DNA of 64,000 bases from Hypericum androsaemum (GCA_963995505.1 OZ023182.1:16777619-16841618); one strand, 5' to 3'; shown: positions 11,994 through 23,870, numbered from the stretch's first letter. Notes: generated by a model from the letters alone, not told the origin. Numbers and translations are program-made.

Positions 11994-12132
11994 AGAGTTC
12001 AATAAAAATAAACTAAGGAGCCAAACTTTTGATTTCAAAACAGGAGGGGCTAAAATAATAATTTTGGCAAATTCTAGGGAGCTGAGGACAATTTGCCCAA
12101 ATTACAATCTAAAGGGGCATGTGAGTCTTCCC

Positions 12133-12480
12133 TTAACAGAAGAGGTCCACAACCATCGGGGGATCCCCAAGAACATGAAATCCACTCGATAACTCGAGGA
12201 CAAAATTTGATAGCCAATCTGATACCCTATTTCTAGTCCGTCTATAATAGTCGACCTCGACTTGCCCGTGAATGCGGATGAGGTCCCGACATTTACTCAC
12301 GAGGACTGCCAGTAGATTTTCACTCGTTACTCTCTCGGTTAGGTACTTGTGAGCTACCTTGCAATCGGTCTCCAATATAGTTGGCTTGAATCCTCAAGCT
12401 TCAACGAGTTGTAGTCCTCGCCACAGGCCCTAGATCTCAGAGTTAATCGCATCACACTGGCCTGAATTTTGGATGCACGC
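12133..12480 (-). pseudogene. LINE fragment: RNase H domain scrap
   Basis: The minus strand encodes ETDCKVAHKYLTERVT and, later, RRTRNRVSDWLSNF. These are the ETD...A and N.(V/A)DWLA signatures of the RNase H domain at the 3' end of plant L1-type LINEs. Upstream on the same strand are in-frame remains (INSEIRGLWRGL-like) broken by a stop. No reverse transcriptase or endonuclease remains. It is a dead remnant right next to the P2 element. Confidence 0.7.
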
Positions 12481-12539
12481 ATTGTATCTCTATTGTACAA
12501 TAGTGACGACGTAGGTTTTTCAGTTGTATATGACGTGTT

Positions 12540-13941
12540 TAAGTCTAACAAATATAAAAATCACATTTAAAGAGTCAAGGTCTGACAGTACTTAATTTTA
12601 AAATTTTGAAATTTCAAAACAAAAAAAACTAATTAACCTTCTAAAAAATGTCGTACTGGCTTTTTATATTGACATGCGTTGTAAATAAATTTAAATCGTA
12701 AAAAATATGGTTTCATTAAGACCTTGGATGCATCGCATTATTTGTGTTTAAATTGAATATTCAGTTAGTTAATGGGTTACATTATTGAAGAGTAGTCCTC
12801 TCATAATTGAACCTAGAACTTTCAGATTAATTACTGCATTACACTATCATACACATGTGGAGCAAAATTCTCTGCAAGCCGCCTGCATAGCCGTCTTAAA
12901 GTTTAGGCATATATTTTATATGACAATTTCGTAAACTCAATATATTTTTAAAGAACAACAATTATTTAAGTCGAATACAATCGAACTTCATAAATAATAC
13001 CGACTTTGACAATTGTTTATGTTCCATTTGTATAAACATTAAAGTCGATCCGCATATCATTTAAAGAGATCCAGTGTTAGTTGAACATGTTGAAGGCTTG
13101 GTGTAGTTAGTGTTAGAACACTACAACGAGTCCATTTTTTTCTTGGAGATCTGTCATTTTTCTGGTTTGATTTTGGAGATCTGTCTAATTTACTATGGAT
13201 CACGGCATGAGTGTGTCGCGACTAATAAGTTTGGAGCTCATTGCAGATTATAAATTATTGACTTGCAGCTCATGTATTTTATTCGTCAGCTAAAATAGAC
13301 TTCGGTTTGTTCGAGGAAATTAATAACAAATACCCTCATCCATCGTTGTTGCATAAAAATAAAAAGAAAAGGAAAAGCAAAAGAGAAAAAGGAAGGGTAC
13401 CAGCAGCAGCTCCTGTGATTAGACCAGTCAAAGCAATAGCTTGGCCTCTGCTTCCAATTATATACTTTTATATACGCATTATATACCAACAACCAATTTC
13501 GGTTAAAGTTGATGAAATGTGACAATCTATTTTAACAACTATTTAATATTCATAATTTTTAAATAATCAAATTCAAAATTTATTAATTAATTTAGAACAA
13601 TTTATTCATGAAAAAAATAACCTATTTCCTGTTATTGGACCTTTTCCTTGACGGTGACAAATTTTCAGAAATCATTTAAGCAGTAAACTTGAAAACTACC
13701 CCTCGGATTCCCTGGGTTTGTCATTCAGGTCCATAATGGGTGTGATGTTTGAGGCCTTAAATGTTCTCCTGACGTCTGATTTTTCGGTCCAATTCTGTGA
13801 ATGATAACAGTTTCTCTTTTTTTTTTGGTGAACAACAGTTTCCCATTTACGTGACACGCACCTAAAGACCGACAGTTTTTTTTAATGTAACACAATATTT
13901 AATGAATTGACTAAATTAAATTTGAAAATAATAAAGTTTTT
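12540..13941. other. Intergenic, no gene seen
   Basis: Strongly AT-rich with short unconserved frames. The open frames on both strands near 13290-13525 have no recognisable domain and look like chance. Confidence 0.5.
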
Positions 13942-14878
13942 TGGTAAATTATTCTTAATTTATTCGAATTTACTTAAATATATTCATTTTGTTTGAAAAT
14001 ATACGCTAAAATCTCTCGTGTTTGATTTTATTATACCTTCGGATTTTTGGCTGACGTAAGCATTATTTTTTATCATTTTTGTCAAGAAAATGACAAAATA
14101 CCCTTAAAAACAAACGAAAATTCATCCCGAAGCCGCTGGAGGATGGAGAACGGAGCCGGCGGTTCTCCTTTGCCTCGGTGACGATCCCACGAGCTGAGGG
14201 GCGGCGGCGGTGAAATCTTGCGAAGCCACTGGAGGATTGAGGCAGCTCTGTCCTGGGATGCTACCACGACGAAGCCGATGACGACGGCCACGGCGACCAC
14301 TGTTGTTCTCTCCCAGGGAAGCTCTGGTTCCACGGTTGAGAAGCCGATGACGAGAGAGAGATAGCGGTAGTTCTTGGAGCCTCCTCCTCCGACGCGAAAC
14401 TGACCTGGTGGAGACGAGGAGTTCCAGATGAATCCGCCGATGGGGATGCTAGAGGCAAGCTTGCCGGACCTGCTCCGATCTGAGACACAGTCGTCGCTTT
14501 CAGTCAGAGACGTTGTCGCTTACCTTAATCACAAACCGGACCTGAACCCGCTTCTCCTCTCCTTAGACTTCCAAACCATTGCCTCCCCTCCGCGACCCAG
14601 ATCCAGCCAAATCCCTTTTTTTTTCTTATGTTTTTCTCGTTGGTGAAGGTCGTTGGCAGACGCGTGACTGATCGGAGAAGAGGAAGGGGATGACCTTTTA
14701 ATTTTCTAAAGATATTTTTGTCATTTTCTTGACAAAACTGAAAAAAAGTGTTGCTAAAATTAGTTAAGGACCCGAACGTAATAAAATCAAATAAGAGAGA
14801 CTTTGATGTATAATTTTCAAATTGAGAGATTTTTGAATATATTTAATCAAACCCAAAAGATTTGAGAGTAATTTACCC
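13942..14878. mobile_element. Gene-capturing Mutator-like element, element P3
   Basis: The ends are inverted: TGGTAAATTATTCTTAA on the left and, read backwards, GGGTAAATTACTCTCAA on the right. Shared inner words include gtgtttgattttatta-like text, aatatattca, and tttttgtcaagaaaatgaca. TIRs are about 170 bases. The likely target duplication is imperfect (aaagttttt and aattttttt). The centre (about 14125-14685) is GC-rich compared with the flanks and has frames on both strands, for example a plus-strand frame at 14428-14646, but I do not recognise the donor gene. P3 shares its TIR vocabulary with P1. Confidence 0.7.
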
Positions 14879-15430
14879 AATTTTTTTTGTCACAAATATT
14901 GAACACTATCGTATTCTCGTAAACTCAAAATCAAAATTTTATGATTAAAGACCGAATAACTCCCACAATTGAAAAATGAGTTGATTTCATTTAATTAGAA
15001 TTTTTTATTATCTTTTGAAACTTTTTCTGAAAATAATTTTTTTTCACTCATGTAGGATTTGCAAATTTTGTGAAAAGTTTTGTATTTAAGAGAATTATTC
15101 CTTTTTATAAGTAAAGAGAATTGTTCCTTTGTGTGGATGAATACTGTGATTCTGATTTATTGCTTGGTAAAATCGCGAGGAGCAAGTAAACGCTTGTAGA
15201 CAGACAAAAATATAAATAAATCTATATTATAGCAGAGCAAAGTTACAAATTGGAATATGATTTTCTCGTGGAAAAAGCTGAGGCCCCCCTATTTGACCAA
15301 TTAATAGTTACTCTCATTTCTCAAGCTAGCTTGAATCTCTCTCAAGTCTCATTAGTGATTATTTTCAAATTGTGATAGTTGTTTATCTTCTAAATATTTT
15401 TATTAGTCTTAGAGAAAGATAGATACTTAT
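14879..15430. other. Intergenic, no gene seen
   Basis: AT-rich DNA with T runs. No gene or clear repeat. Confidence 0.5.
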
Positions 15431-15434
15431 CATG

Positions 15435-15640
15435 AGCCAACTTTTCTCAAATGGATATCAAAATCCTCGCAATTTGCTTGTACAAACTCATTTGCCTTAT
15501 CTTTTTTTTTTGCAAGTAATATATATATATATATCCAACTTTTCTCAAATGGATATCAAAATCCTCGCAATTTGCTTGTACAAACTCATTTTCCTTATTT
15601 TTTTTGCAAGTAATATATATGGCATCAAAATCCTCGCAAA
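15435..15640. repeat. Tandem repeat, two copies of about 99 bp plus a partial third
   Basis: The unit begins caacttttctcaaatggata and ends in a T run plus tgcaagtaatatatat. It is repeated at about 15537. A third, partial copy (atcaaaatcctcgcaa) follows near 15623. A TA run marks the junction. Confidence 0.85.
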
Positions 15641-16082
15641 GAGCTATGGCATCAAACGTTGTGCCTAGGGTGAGAAAAAAAATCGAAAATAAAAATCGCC
15701 CTAATCGGAACCAAAATTTCAGTTCTAAACTAGACCCAAAAATTATTTGAAGTTCGGGTCATATTTTTGGAGAGAAATATTTCGGATTCATTTCAGAGCT
15801 CTTTATAAAGAATCGTAAACATCTGGACGATCCGTAATTTTCCAATTAGTGACACCTTATGCCCCTCACATTTACTTACAATTTTGGGGTGTATATTTCA
15901 TTTATTTGAATTAGATAACTTTTGTCACAAAAGATAATAGTATGCCCAATTTTACGTGATTCAGCTAAACAGGCTAAGCTGTTCTCGGGAACTATGCAAC
16001 GTCGCGTGTGATTCTTAAAAATTAATAAATCATTGCTTATGTATTAATAAGAGTGTTAGTGTTAATATACAGTATATATTGG
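15641..16082. other. Intergenic, no gene seen
   Basis: AT-rich DNA with no open frame of note and no recognisable repeat. Confidence 0.45.
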
Positions 16083-16475
16083 GAGCGGATTTGGTCTGAG
16101 AAGGCCAAATCTAACCAGGACCGTCCTGAACGATTCAATGATTGATTTAGTTATGATTTAATGGTTCACTTAATTATGATTCAATGGTCTACCTAGTTAT
16201 GATTCAATGGTCCGTTTTTTCCCGTCCCGGATAAATCGGGGTCCGTCCCAGTTACCCAGTTACAATTCAATGGTTTACTCAGTTACGATTCAATGATTTA
16301 CTCAGTTACGATTCAATAGTTTACTCAGTTATGATTCAATGGTTGTGGGCTTTTTTTATTTTGCACCCCCGTATTTTTACATTTTTGTAAAATAGTCTCC
16401 GCGTGTCCTTCAATAAAAATTCTCCAGCACCGTATTAGATTTAGCCTCCAGGACCAAATCTGGTCCCGTATATAT
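16083..16475. repeat. Small inverted-repeat element with a 23-bp minisatellite
   Basis: The ends are inverted: GGATTTGGTCTGAGAAGGCC on the left, and AGATTTGGTCCTGGAGGC from the right read backwards, both continuing into taaatctaa or caaatctaa. Between about 16126 and 16342 a 23-base unit (gattcaatggtttactcag plus ttac) occurs about eight times, once interrupted. The right inner part (cccgtatttttacatttttg, then cgcgtgtccttca) is shared with the element at 43795-44265. Confidence 0.7.
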
Positions 16476-17548
16476 TAGTTTTTTTTATAAAAGGAAAAAG
16501 CGTAGGACGTTCAAAACCAAAATTTATTATACAGTATAGCTGTATAGGACGCCACTTATTATTTGGGTAATGGGTCTGGACGGGCCCAAACCAAAATTTT
16601 GATTCAGATCGGGTCCATATCTGGAAAATGAATGATCTGGTTCGAATATTTATTTTTAACTTTACCGGGTCTTGATTTTAAGGGTTTGGATTTGGTTCAG
16701 ATCCATTCTAACCGAACACTCACTCCTTAAGCGCCTAACATACATCACCTAAAACCTTAGTCGAAAAAATTTCGGGTGTTCTCATTCTATTTACTAAGTG
16801 TTACGCAATATTTTATATATTCTTTGTTTTTTTGTCCTTTTTGTTAAATACTATAATCGTTCTAATTAATAAAAAAAGTTTGTTAAAAGAAAACATCACT
16901 TTATCTTCAATTCTGCTCCAGCACGAAAGATTTTTCGACTTTCGTACCGTGTAAATTGTACATCAGCTAAATCGGAAGCTTTTTTTTAGAATTGCTAACT
17001 CGGAAGTTAAAATGTATTTTTTGATCGCAGCAATTTTAAAGAAGGAACGAAAGTTATAAAGAAACTAAAAATAATAAGATTGTTAGATGTGACTAAAAAA
17101 ATTATGATAGTATCTAGACCGAAAAAAAATTAGCATAGTATCCATATGGACGCCCGATGCATCTAAAAGGTCCTAGAAATTCTACAAAACCTTTTTTAAA
17201 TTGTTAGATAGTTCGGATATCTATTTGAGAAATTAATTAGCTTTTGAACTAGATAAAATATTTTAATTAATGAAAAATTATGTCAATAATTATTTAACAG
17301 ATCTATATTTATAGATCAATAATTAATTAACATTTAGCATATCTGCACAAAGAATATAATTTATCAAGAAGGTTCAAGATTTAAATCTTGGCAGTAGTAA
17401 AATATTTATATTCCAAATTTTTTTTTACATAAATTGGAACAAAAATCTCTTAATTAAATAAAAATAATTTATTTACTTACCGATCCAAAACTTATTTACA
17501 ATTCCATAGAACAACCTAGAACTCCACGAGCAAACCCACCATGGATCC
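16476..17548. other. Intergenic, no gene seen
   Basis: AT-rich DNA upstream of the HSP21 gene. Only distal regulatory sequence, if anything. Confidence 0.5.
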
Positions 17549-17660
17549 TTCCCGAAAGATGAAGAAAAGGACAAAGCCAAAAGGCGAAAACCCAGAATGA
17601 ACGACTACTACTATCTTTCAAGTCTCGATCTTTCAAGACCCATCATCCCCTATAAATAAA
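17549..17660 (+). promoter_or_regulatory. HSP21 promoter: TATA box and partial heat-shock elements
   Basis: A clear TATA box (TATAAATAAA) lies at 17651-17660, about 104 bases before the ATG. Upstream, TTCCCGAA at 17549-17556 has the TTCnnGAA core of a heat-shock element, with a GAAGAAAAGG nearby, and two TTTCAAG blocks follow at about 17617-17636. The blocks are imperfect, so heat-factor control is likely for the family but only weakly shown here. Confidence 0.55.
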
Positions 17661-17763
17661 CCACTACCTCCCCTCTTGTCTTCACCAGAACAACAGCAAC
17701 AAGTAATCCTTACCACCAACCGGCAGAGTTAATTGATCAAATTACGTTTATATCGATTATCAA

Positions 17764-18650
17764 ATGGCTACTTCGTCAGCTGTTTCATCAGCGACCTCGC
17801 TGATGGCTCCGAGGAATGACGCGTTCATGAACATGGTGAGAGTCGTCCCGCGCTCGGTGTGCTTCCCGTGTCCGAAGAAGGGTCGTGGGGCTGGTTGTTT
17901 GTCCGTGGCTAGAGCCCAGCAGGGTGGAGACCAGGGAATGGAAACGGCGTCGCCCGTGGATGTACACGTCAGCAAGGGATCGGGAAAGCAGGACACCTCC
18001 GTCGAGAGGAGGCCACCTAGGAGGCTTGATGTCTCTCCTTTTGGTAAAGCACACACTACGTGATCTTAAAATGGTTTGTCATTGAACCAACCATATCGCT
18101 TAGTTACGAATGTGGTTGGCTTGCAATAAACCTTTGTTCGAATGCCCCGACTAATTCAGGTTTAATTTGGATGAGCTTGATCGATGATCTAATCATTTGA
18201 ACGCTTGTGATCGCAGGGCTAATGGATCCAATGTTCCCAATGAGGACGATGAGGCAAATGCTGGACACAATGGACAGGCTGTTCGAGGACACCCTGGCAT
18301 TCCCCGGAAGAACAAGGGAGGAAACGGGGGACGTCCGTCCGCCGTGGGAGGCGAAGGACGAGGAGCACGAGCTCAAGATGAGGTTCGACATGCCGGGCTT
18401 CTCCAAGGAGGACGTCCGGGTGTCCGTCGAGGACGACGTGCTCGTCATCAAGGGCGAGCACAAGAAGGAAGGAGAAGGAGAAGGAGATTCGTGGTCGGGA
18501 AGGAGCTATAGCTCCTACGACACGCGCCTCAGGCTGCCGGACGACTGCGAGAAGGACAAGGTCAAGGCGGAGCTCAAGAATGGGGTTCTATATATTACAG
18601 TCCCTAAGGCCAAAGTGGAACGTAGAGTCTTGGATGTGCAGGTTCAGTAA
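17764..18650 (+). CDS. HSP21: Plastid small heat-shock protein HSP21
   Basis: The model has two exons, 17764-18043 and 18217-18650, with a 173-base intron, giving 237 residues. This is an ATP-independent chaperone that keeps heat-damaged chloroplast proteins from aggregating. The N-terminus is rich in Ser and Ala with few acidic residues, as in a chloroplast transit peptide. [18 protein letters not shown], just after the splice junction, is the Met-rich amphipathic helix found only in the chloroplast class. The alpha-crystallin domain fills the last about 100 residues (from about [17 protein letters not shown] to the [12 protein letters not shown] box), and a short tail follows. The single-intron structure is as expected for this class. 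Copia element A begins about 400 bases downstream. Confidence 0.95.
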
Positions 18651-19040
18651 AAAGAAAAATGTTAACAACTTTCGAATTTCGAAAAGAAGTCGTTGAGTTC
18701 AAGTCTCTCTGTCTGTATGTGTGTGAGTGGTAACAGAATCTACGTGTGTCACTTGAAGTGTTGTACTATAAAACTTCGGTTTTGGCTGCTCCCGTGGCGA
18801 AAGGATTTTGCGTTGTTAGCGACACTATGCACAGTTTATGAACAAAAAACGAGAATCAATTGTGCTGAAGTTCAATCTCTGAATTGAATCCTGACACCAT
18901 CTTTCTTCGGTAGCAACTCGGCTTCGAATGCTCTAAAGCCGACTCGAACGTTCTAAGAAAATGGAGTGGGCCTCTAAGGCGGACTATGGAGCAATCTTTT
19001 ATTATATACCATCTTGTTATTTTGTGCAATGATTAATTCA
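18651..19040. other. HSP21 3' UTR and short spacer
   Basis: Mixed-composition sequence between the HSP21 stop and the target duplication of element A. No gene seen. Confidence 0.5.
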
Positions 19041-19045
19041 GATTC

Positions 19046-19956
19046 TGTTGGATTTTGAATGCTAATTAAAGTAAATAGTTCAAGGTGGAGGCTCATAGTG
19101 GGAGGCCCATAGTGGGAGACCCAAGTTAAAAATGGCATTACCACATTGGAAATTACAACAAAGTTTTCATAGTTTACAAGGAGATGTTCCTTGTTAGCTA
19201 GGAAGTAAGTTGACCACCTGGAAAGCCAACTCGGAACGTTGCGAGGATGGATGCACCATCCGAGCACGAGCACGCGCGTGTGCGCATGGCGCAATGGGCG
19301 CTTTGAGGCGCACTTCGCACGTGTGTATTGTTTGGAGGAGCCTTAAGACTTTTGCCCGAGCTCGGAGAGCTACATGCTGCTTACTTGGCTACCGAAGGAG
19401 CGCGAGTACTCGCTGGAAGCCAGAGAGGATGCGAGCACTTTCCAGAATACCCACGAAGGGATGTAAAGAGGCTGTAACAATCTGGTGTGCGAAGGGGTGC
19501 CTCCATAGAGCCACGAACAAACTGGTAGCCTACCTGCTGGTCGAAGAGACGCGAAGAACAACCTGCCTGTTGTCCGAAAGGATGTGTCTCCTCGGATGTG
19601 CAGGCCGCCACATTTGTGTCCCCTCAGACTGCCTGCCTCCTCTCCTTCTGCAGCCTATAAATATGCCTCTCCTCTCACTTCCAAACTCACCCCGAACACT
19701 CATTGCATAAGCATTCATTAGCAATAGTCATTCTCTCTCCCTCTCTCAGAAAAGTTTTGCTTAGCTAAGGTTCGCCCAAAGTTTTGAGAATCGTTGTGCT
19801 ACGATCTTGGAAGCAACTAGTCGTCGTATTTTGGGGATGATTGTCGTAGCCCGTAAGCACTAAATACAGGACAATATCGTCTTATGGAGAAAGAGTCACT
19901 CTCTTACCTCGACTATACTAGATCCTAATCAAATACACCACCTCCAAAAAATAACA
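19046..19956 (+). repeat. 5' LTR of copia element A
   Basis: TATA-like TATAAATATG at about 19656-19665 would drive the element. The LTR is GC-rich in its middle, with GAGCACGAGCACGCGCG-like text and a CT-rich stretch after the TATA box. Long open frames inside it are repeated in the LTRs only and are not genes. Confidence 0.9.
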
Positions 19957-19968
19957 ATCGTAAGACGA
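19877..19968 (+). promoter_or_regulatory. Inverted pair spanning the 5' LTR end of element A (possible self-priming site)
   Basis: TCGTCTTA in the LTR (19877-19884) is complementary to TAAGACGA just after the LTR (19961-19968), where a primer-binding site should be. No initiator-tRNA complement (TGGTATCAGAGC) is present there. Element B has a 13-base version, so this is probably a decayed copy of the same feature. Confidence 0.5.
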
Positions 19969-19985
19969 AATTTGTGTACTTGAAG

Positions 19986-22900
19986 ATGGCATCATTAAGC
20001 TCTGCACTGACGGTCCCAGGAACTGTCCACGTCGAAAGGCCGGCCAAGTTCAATGGCACCGAGTTCAAGAGGTGGCAACAGAAGATGCTGTTCTACTTGA
20101 CGATGCTCAACCTTGTTCGATTCTTGAAGGAAGAGGCTCCGAAGATGGCAGAAAATGAGGCTGATCAACAGAAGATCAACGCCCTGGATGCATGGAGTCA
20201 CATCGACTTCCTATGTCGTAACTATATCCTGAATGAATTAGACGACACTCTTTACAATGTCTATGCAGGTGCCAAGACTGTGAAAGAATTGTGGGATTCC
20301 CTGGAGAAGAAGTACAAGATGGAGGATGCCGGGACGAAGAAATTCATCGTCGGGAGGTTCCTCAATTTCCAGATGGTAGATTCCAAGAAGGTCATAGACC
20401 AAGTTCAAGAGCTGCAGCTGATTCTATATGAGATTCACGCCGAAGGCATGCAACTCAGTGAGTCCTTCCAAGTGGCTGCACTAATTGAGAAGCTACCCCC
20501 CTGTGGAAGGATTTCAAGAACTACCTCAAGCATAAGAAGAAGGACATAGGGCTAGAAGATCTGATTGTGAGACTGAGGATCGAGAAAGATAATCAAAAGT
20601 CCGAAGTCAAGACCAGCAGGACCAACTCCGAGCCTAAGGTACACCTCACCGAAGGAGGTACCGGTAAGAAGAGGAAGAAGCCTGGAAACAAGCAGGAGAA
20701 GCAAGAGGCAAAGCAAAAAAAGGCTAAAAAGATCAAGGGCAATTGCTACAACTACGACAAGCCCGGTCACATGACAAAAGATTATCGCCTGCCAAAGAGG
20801 GACGATCGTGAGAAGGCTAATCTGGCCGAAGACCTGTCTGAGCTAGACTTATCTACCGTGGTATTTGAAGCCAATTTGATGGATAACCCAAGAGAGTGGT
20901 TCATTGACATAGGAGCAACCTGACACATCTACTCAGACAAGAAGATATTCTCGACCTATACTCTGATCAACGGACATAAGTTATTTATGGGTAACTCTGC
21001 AACTTCCCCCGTGGTCGGACTAGGCAAGGCGGTACTGAAGCTGACCTCCGGAAAAGAGCTGACCCTCAAGGATGTACTGCATGTCCCAGACATTCGCAAG
21101 AATCTAGTACCCTACTTCCTGTTAAGCAAAGCCGGGTTGAAACTAGTTTTTGAGGCTGATAGATTTGCATTAACTAAGGCTGGTACCTTTATAGGAAAGG
21201 GTTACCTCGAGAGGGGGCTCTTCAAAATGAATATAATAACAGTCAAACACACCTTTGAGGGCCCTAATAAAGTTGTTAATTCTTCTTACTTGGCTGTGTA
21301 TTCTAACTTATGGCATGATAGATTAGGACACGTAAATTTGAGCTCACTAAGAAATTTAGTAAGTTTAAATTTATTGCCTAAAATAGAGTTTAACCCAAAC
21401 AATAAATGTGAAGTATGTGTAGAAGCAAAAATGACCAAAATACCTTTTCATTCAGTGGAAAGAAGTACTAGACCTTTAGAGTTAATTCATACCGATATCT
21501 GCGATATAAAATACGTGCAAACTAGAGGTGAAAAAAAGTATTTCATCATATTTATTGATGATTGCACGAGATACTACTATGTACATCTCTTGAAAGGAAA
21601 AGATGAAGCTTTAGAACCTTTCAAGAGTTATAAGAATGAGATTGAAAATTAACTTAACACTAAAATCAAGATGATTTGAAGTAATAGAGGGGGAGAATAT
21701 GTAGCTCCGTTTGATGAATTCTGCCAACAAAATGACATTATTCATCAGACGACTGCACCATACTTACCTCAATCAAATGGCGTAGCTAAACGTAAGAATC
21801 AAACTCTCAAGGAGATGTGATGAATACTATGTTGATTAGCTCGGACTTATCCCAGAACATATGGGGAGAAGCTGTGCTCTCAGCTAATCACATTCTAAAT
21901 AAACTACCACACAAGAAAAGAGACAAAACCCCATACAGAACAATGGAAAAGGAGCCTTCCTACGGTTACCTTAAAGTGTGGGGGTGCCTAGCTAAGGTAG
22001 AAATACCTCCACCTAAAAGGGTGAGAATAGGACCCAAGACCATTGACTGTATCTTTATCGGATATACCTACAACAGTAGCGCATACCGATTTCTAGCGCA
22101 CAAGTTTGAAAACCTTGAAATCAATGAGAGAATGATCATGGAATCAAGGAATGCAATATTTTTTGAGAATATCTTTCCAAACAAGGAGAGGAAAGACCCA
22201 AGCTCTAATAAAAGAGCTCATGAAGCTACTCAAGGTTTTCATCAAGTTATTGAGGAACCTAGATGCAGCAAAAGGGCAAGAACATCCAAGTCGTTTGGTC
22301 TAGATTTTCTGACATACGTATTAGAAAATAAACCTGGGACAATCCAAGAGGCATTGTCTAGTCCAGATGCTTCGCTCGAAAAAGAAGCTATCAACAGTGA
22401 GATAGAGTCCATCATGCAAAACCACATGTGGGAAATCGTGGATCTCCTACCAGGTTGTAAACCTTTAGGTTGCAAGTGGATCCTTAAAAGAAAATACAAA
22501 GCTGATGGATCAATCGATAAGTACAAAGCTCGGTTGGTAGCTAAAGGGTTCAAACAGAATGAAGGATATGATTTCTTTGACATGTATTTGCCGGTCACAA
22601 TAATCACATCTATTACAGTACTCATAGCTGTTGCAGTACTCTATAACCTCGAGATATATCAGATGGATGTAAAAATAGCTTTCCTAAATAGAAAACTAGA
22701 AGAAGAGATATATATGGAATAACTTGAAGGGTTTGTTGCCCCCGGACAAGAACATAAAGTATGTAAGCTAGTTAAGTCACTGTACGGGCTGAAACAGGCG
22801 CTGAAATAATGGCATGAGAAATTTGACAGAACAATGATGTCAAATGGCTTTAAGATCAATGAGTGTGATAAATGTGTATACATTAAAGGTACATCTGATG

Positions 22901-23870
22901 CTTACGTGATCGTATGTCTGTATGTAGACGACATGTTAATCATGGGAAGCAGTGATGATCTTATCGTAAAAACTAAGAATATGTTAAAGAACAACTTTGA
23001 CATGAAAGATATGGGTCTAGCTGACGTCATACTAGGGATTAAAATCTCTAGGATGACTGAAAGAATTATCTTGTCACAATCTCACTATATTGAGAATGTA
23101 CTCAAGAAATTTGAAGCTTTTGACAAACCTCCAGCTAAGACTCCGGTATACGTGAGTCTACACTTAGCTAAAAATAGAGGAGATCTAGTATATCAACTGA
23201 AATATGCAAGGATCATTGGGAGCCTGATGTACTTAACAAATTATACACGCCCTGATATTGCTTATTCAGTCAGCAAGCTTAGTAGATTCACAAGTAATCC
23301 AGGAACGGATCACTGGCTAGCTCTGGAAAGGGTTCTAAAGTATCTAAAATATACTTCGAACCATGGCATACTATATATGAGATATCCAGCTGTATTGGAA
23401 AGATACAGTGATGCAAATTGGATATCGGACACTAAAGATTCTAAATCTACCAGTAGTTACGTGTTCACCATAAGTGGCGGAGTTGTGTCATAGAAATTCT
23501 CTAAACAAATGTGCATAGCTCGATCTACTATGGAGTCAGAGTTTATAGCACTAGACAAAGTTGGAAAAGAATCTGAATGGCTTAGAAACTTCCTAGAGGA
23601 TATTCCTTGTTGGAACAAACCTGTGCCTCCTGTATTGATACATTGTGATAGCATGTCGCAATCGGGAGAGCACAAAGTACAATGTACAACGGTAAGTTTT
23701 GACACATCCGTAGGAGACATAATACCGTTAGGCAATTGATCTCTGGTGGTATAATTACTATTGATTATGTGAAGTCCAAAGATAACATAGCTGATCCTTT
23801 GACGAAAGGAATCAACAGAGATCAAATGTATAATGCAGTAAGGGAAATGGGGTTAAAACTCACACATTAA
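19986..23870 (+). pseudogene. gag-pol remains of copia element A
   Basis: Coding pieces in order: gag (about 19986-20900, split by a frameshift near 20545), protease (about 20895), the GAG-pre-integrase and integrase parts (about 21300-21810), reverse transcriptase (about 22400-23060, with YVDDMLIMG) and RNase H (about 23380-23850). There are stops at 20921, 21650, 22720 and 23491 and several frameshifts. The gag zinc knuckle has lost both outer cysteines (C-Y-N-Y and K-D-Y), and the protease active site reads D-I-G in place of D-S/T-G. Nothing functional can be made from this copy. Confidence 0.9.

Larger units (their letters stand above)
10808..12098. mobile_element. Gene-capturing Mutator-like element with 9-bp target duplication, element P2
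   Basis: The ends are inverted: GGATAAATTGTCCTCAATC on the left and, read backwards, GGGCAAATTGTCCTCAGC on the right. Similarity extends about 170 bases, including ttattgaactctaagRtccctc and a tgacaattttaYcctt block. The element is flanked by a perfect 9-base direct repeat, AAATTACAA (10799-10807 and 12099-12107). Nine bases is the Mutator signature. The centre (about 11040-11670) is much more GC-rich than the flanks and carries one long frame. There is no transposase, so it is a non-autonomous gene-capture element. Confidence 0.88.

Noticed and set aside
18104..18463. Long antisense frame over HSP21 exon 2
   Set aside because: Codon-bias shadow of the alpha-crystallin coding strand.
19210..19710. 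Open frame of 166 codons in the 5' LTR of element A (and a 161-codon one at 24552-25037)
   Set aside because: Both lie in LTR sequence, match each other only because the LTRs do, and have no recognisable domain.
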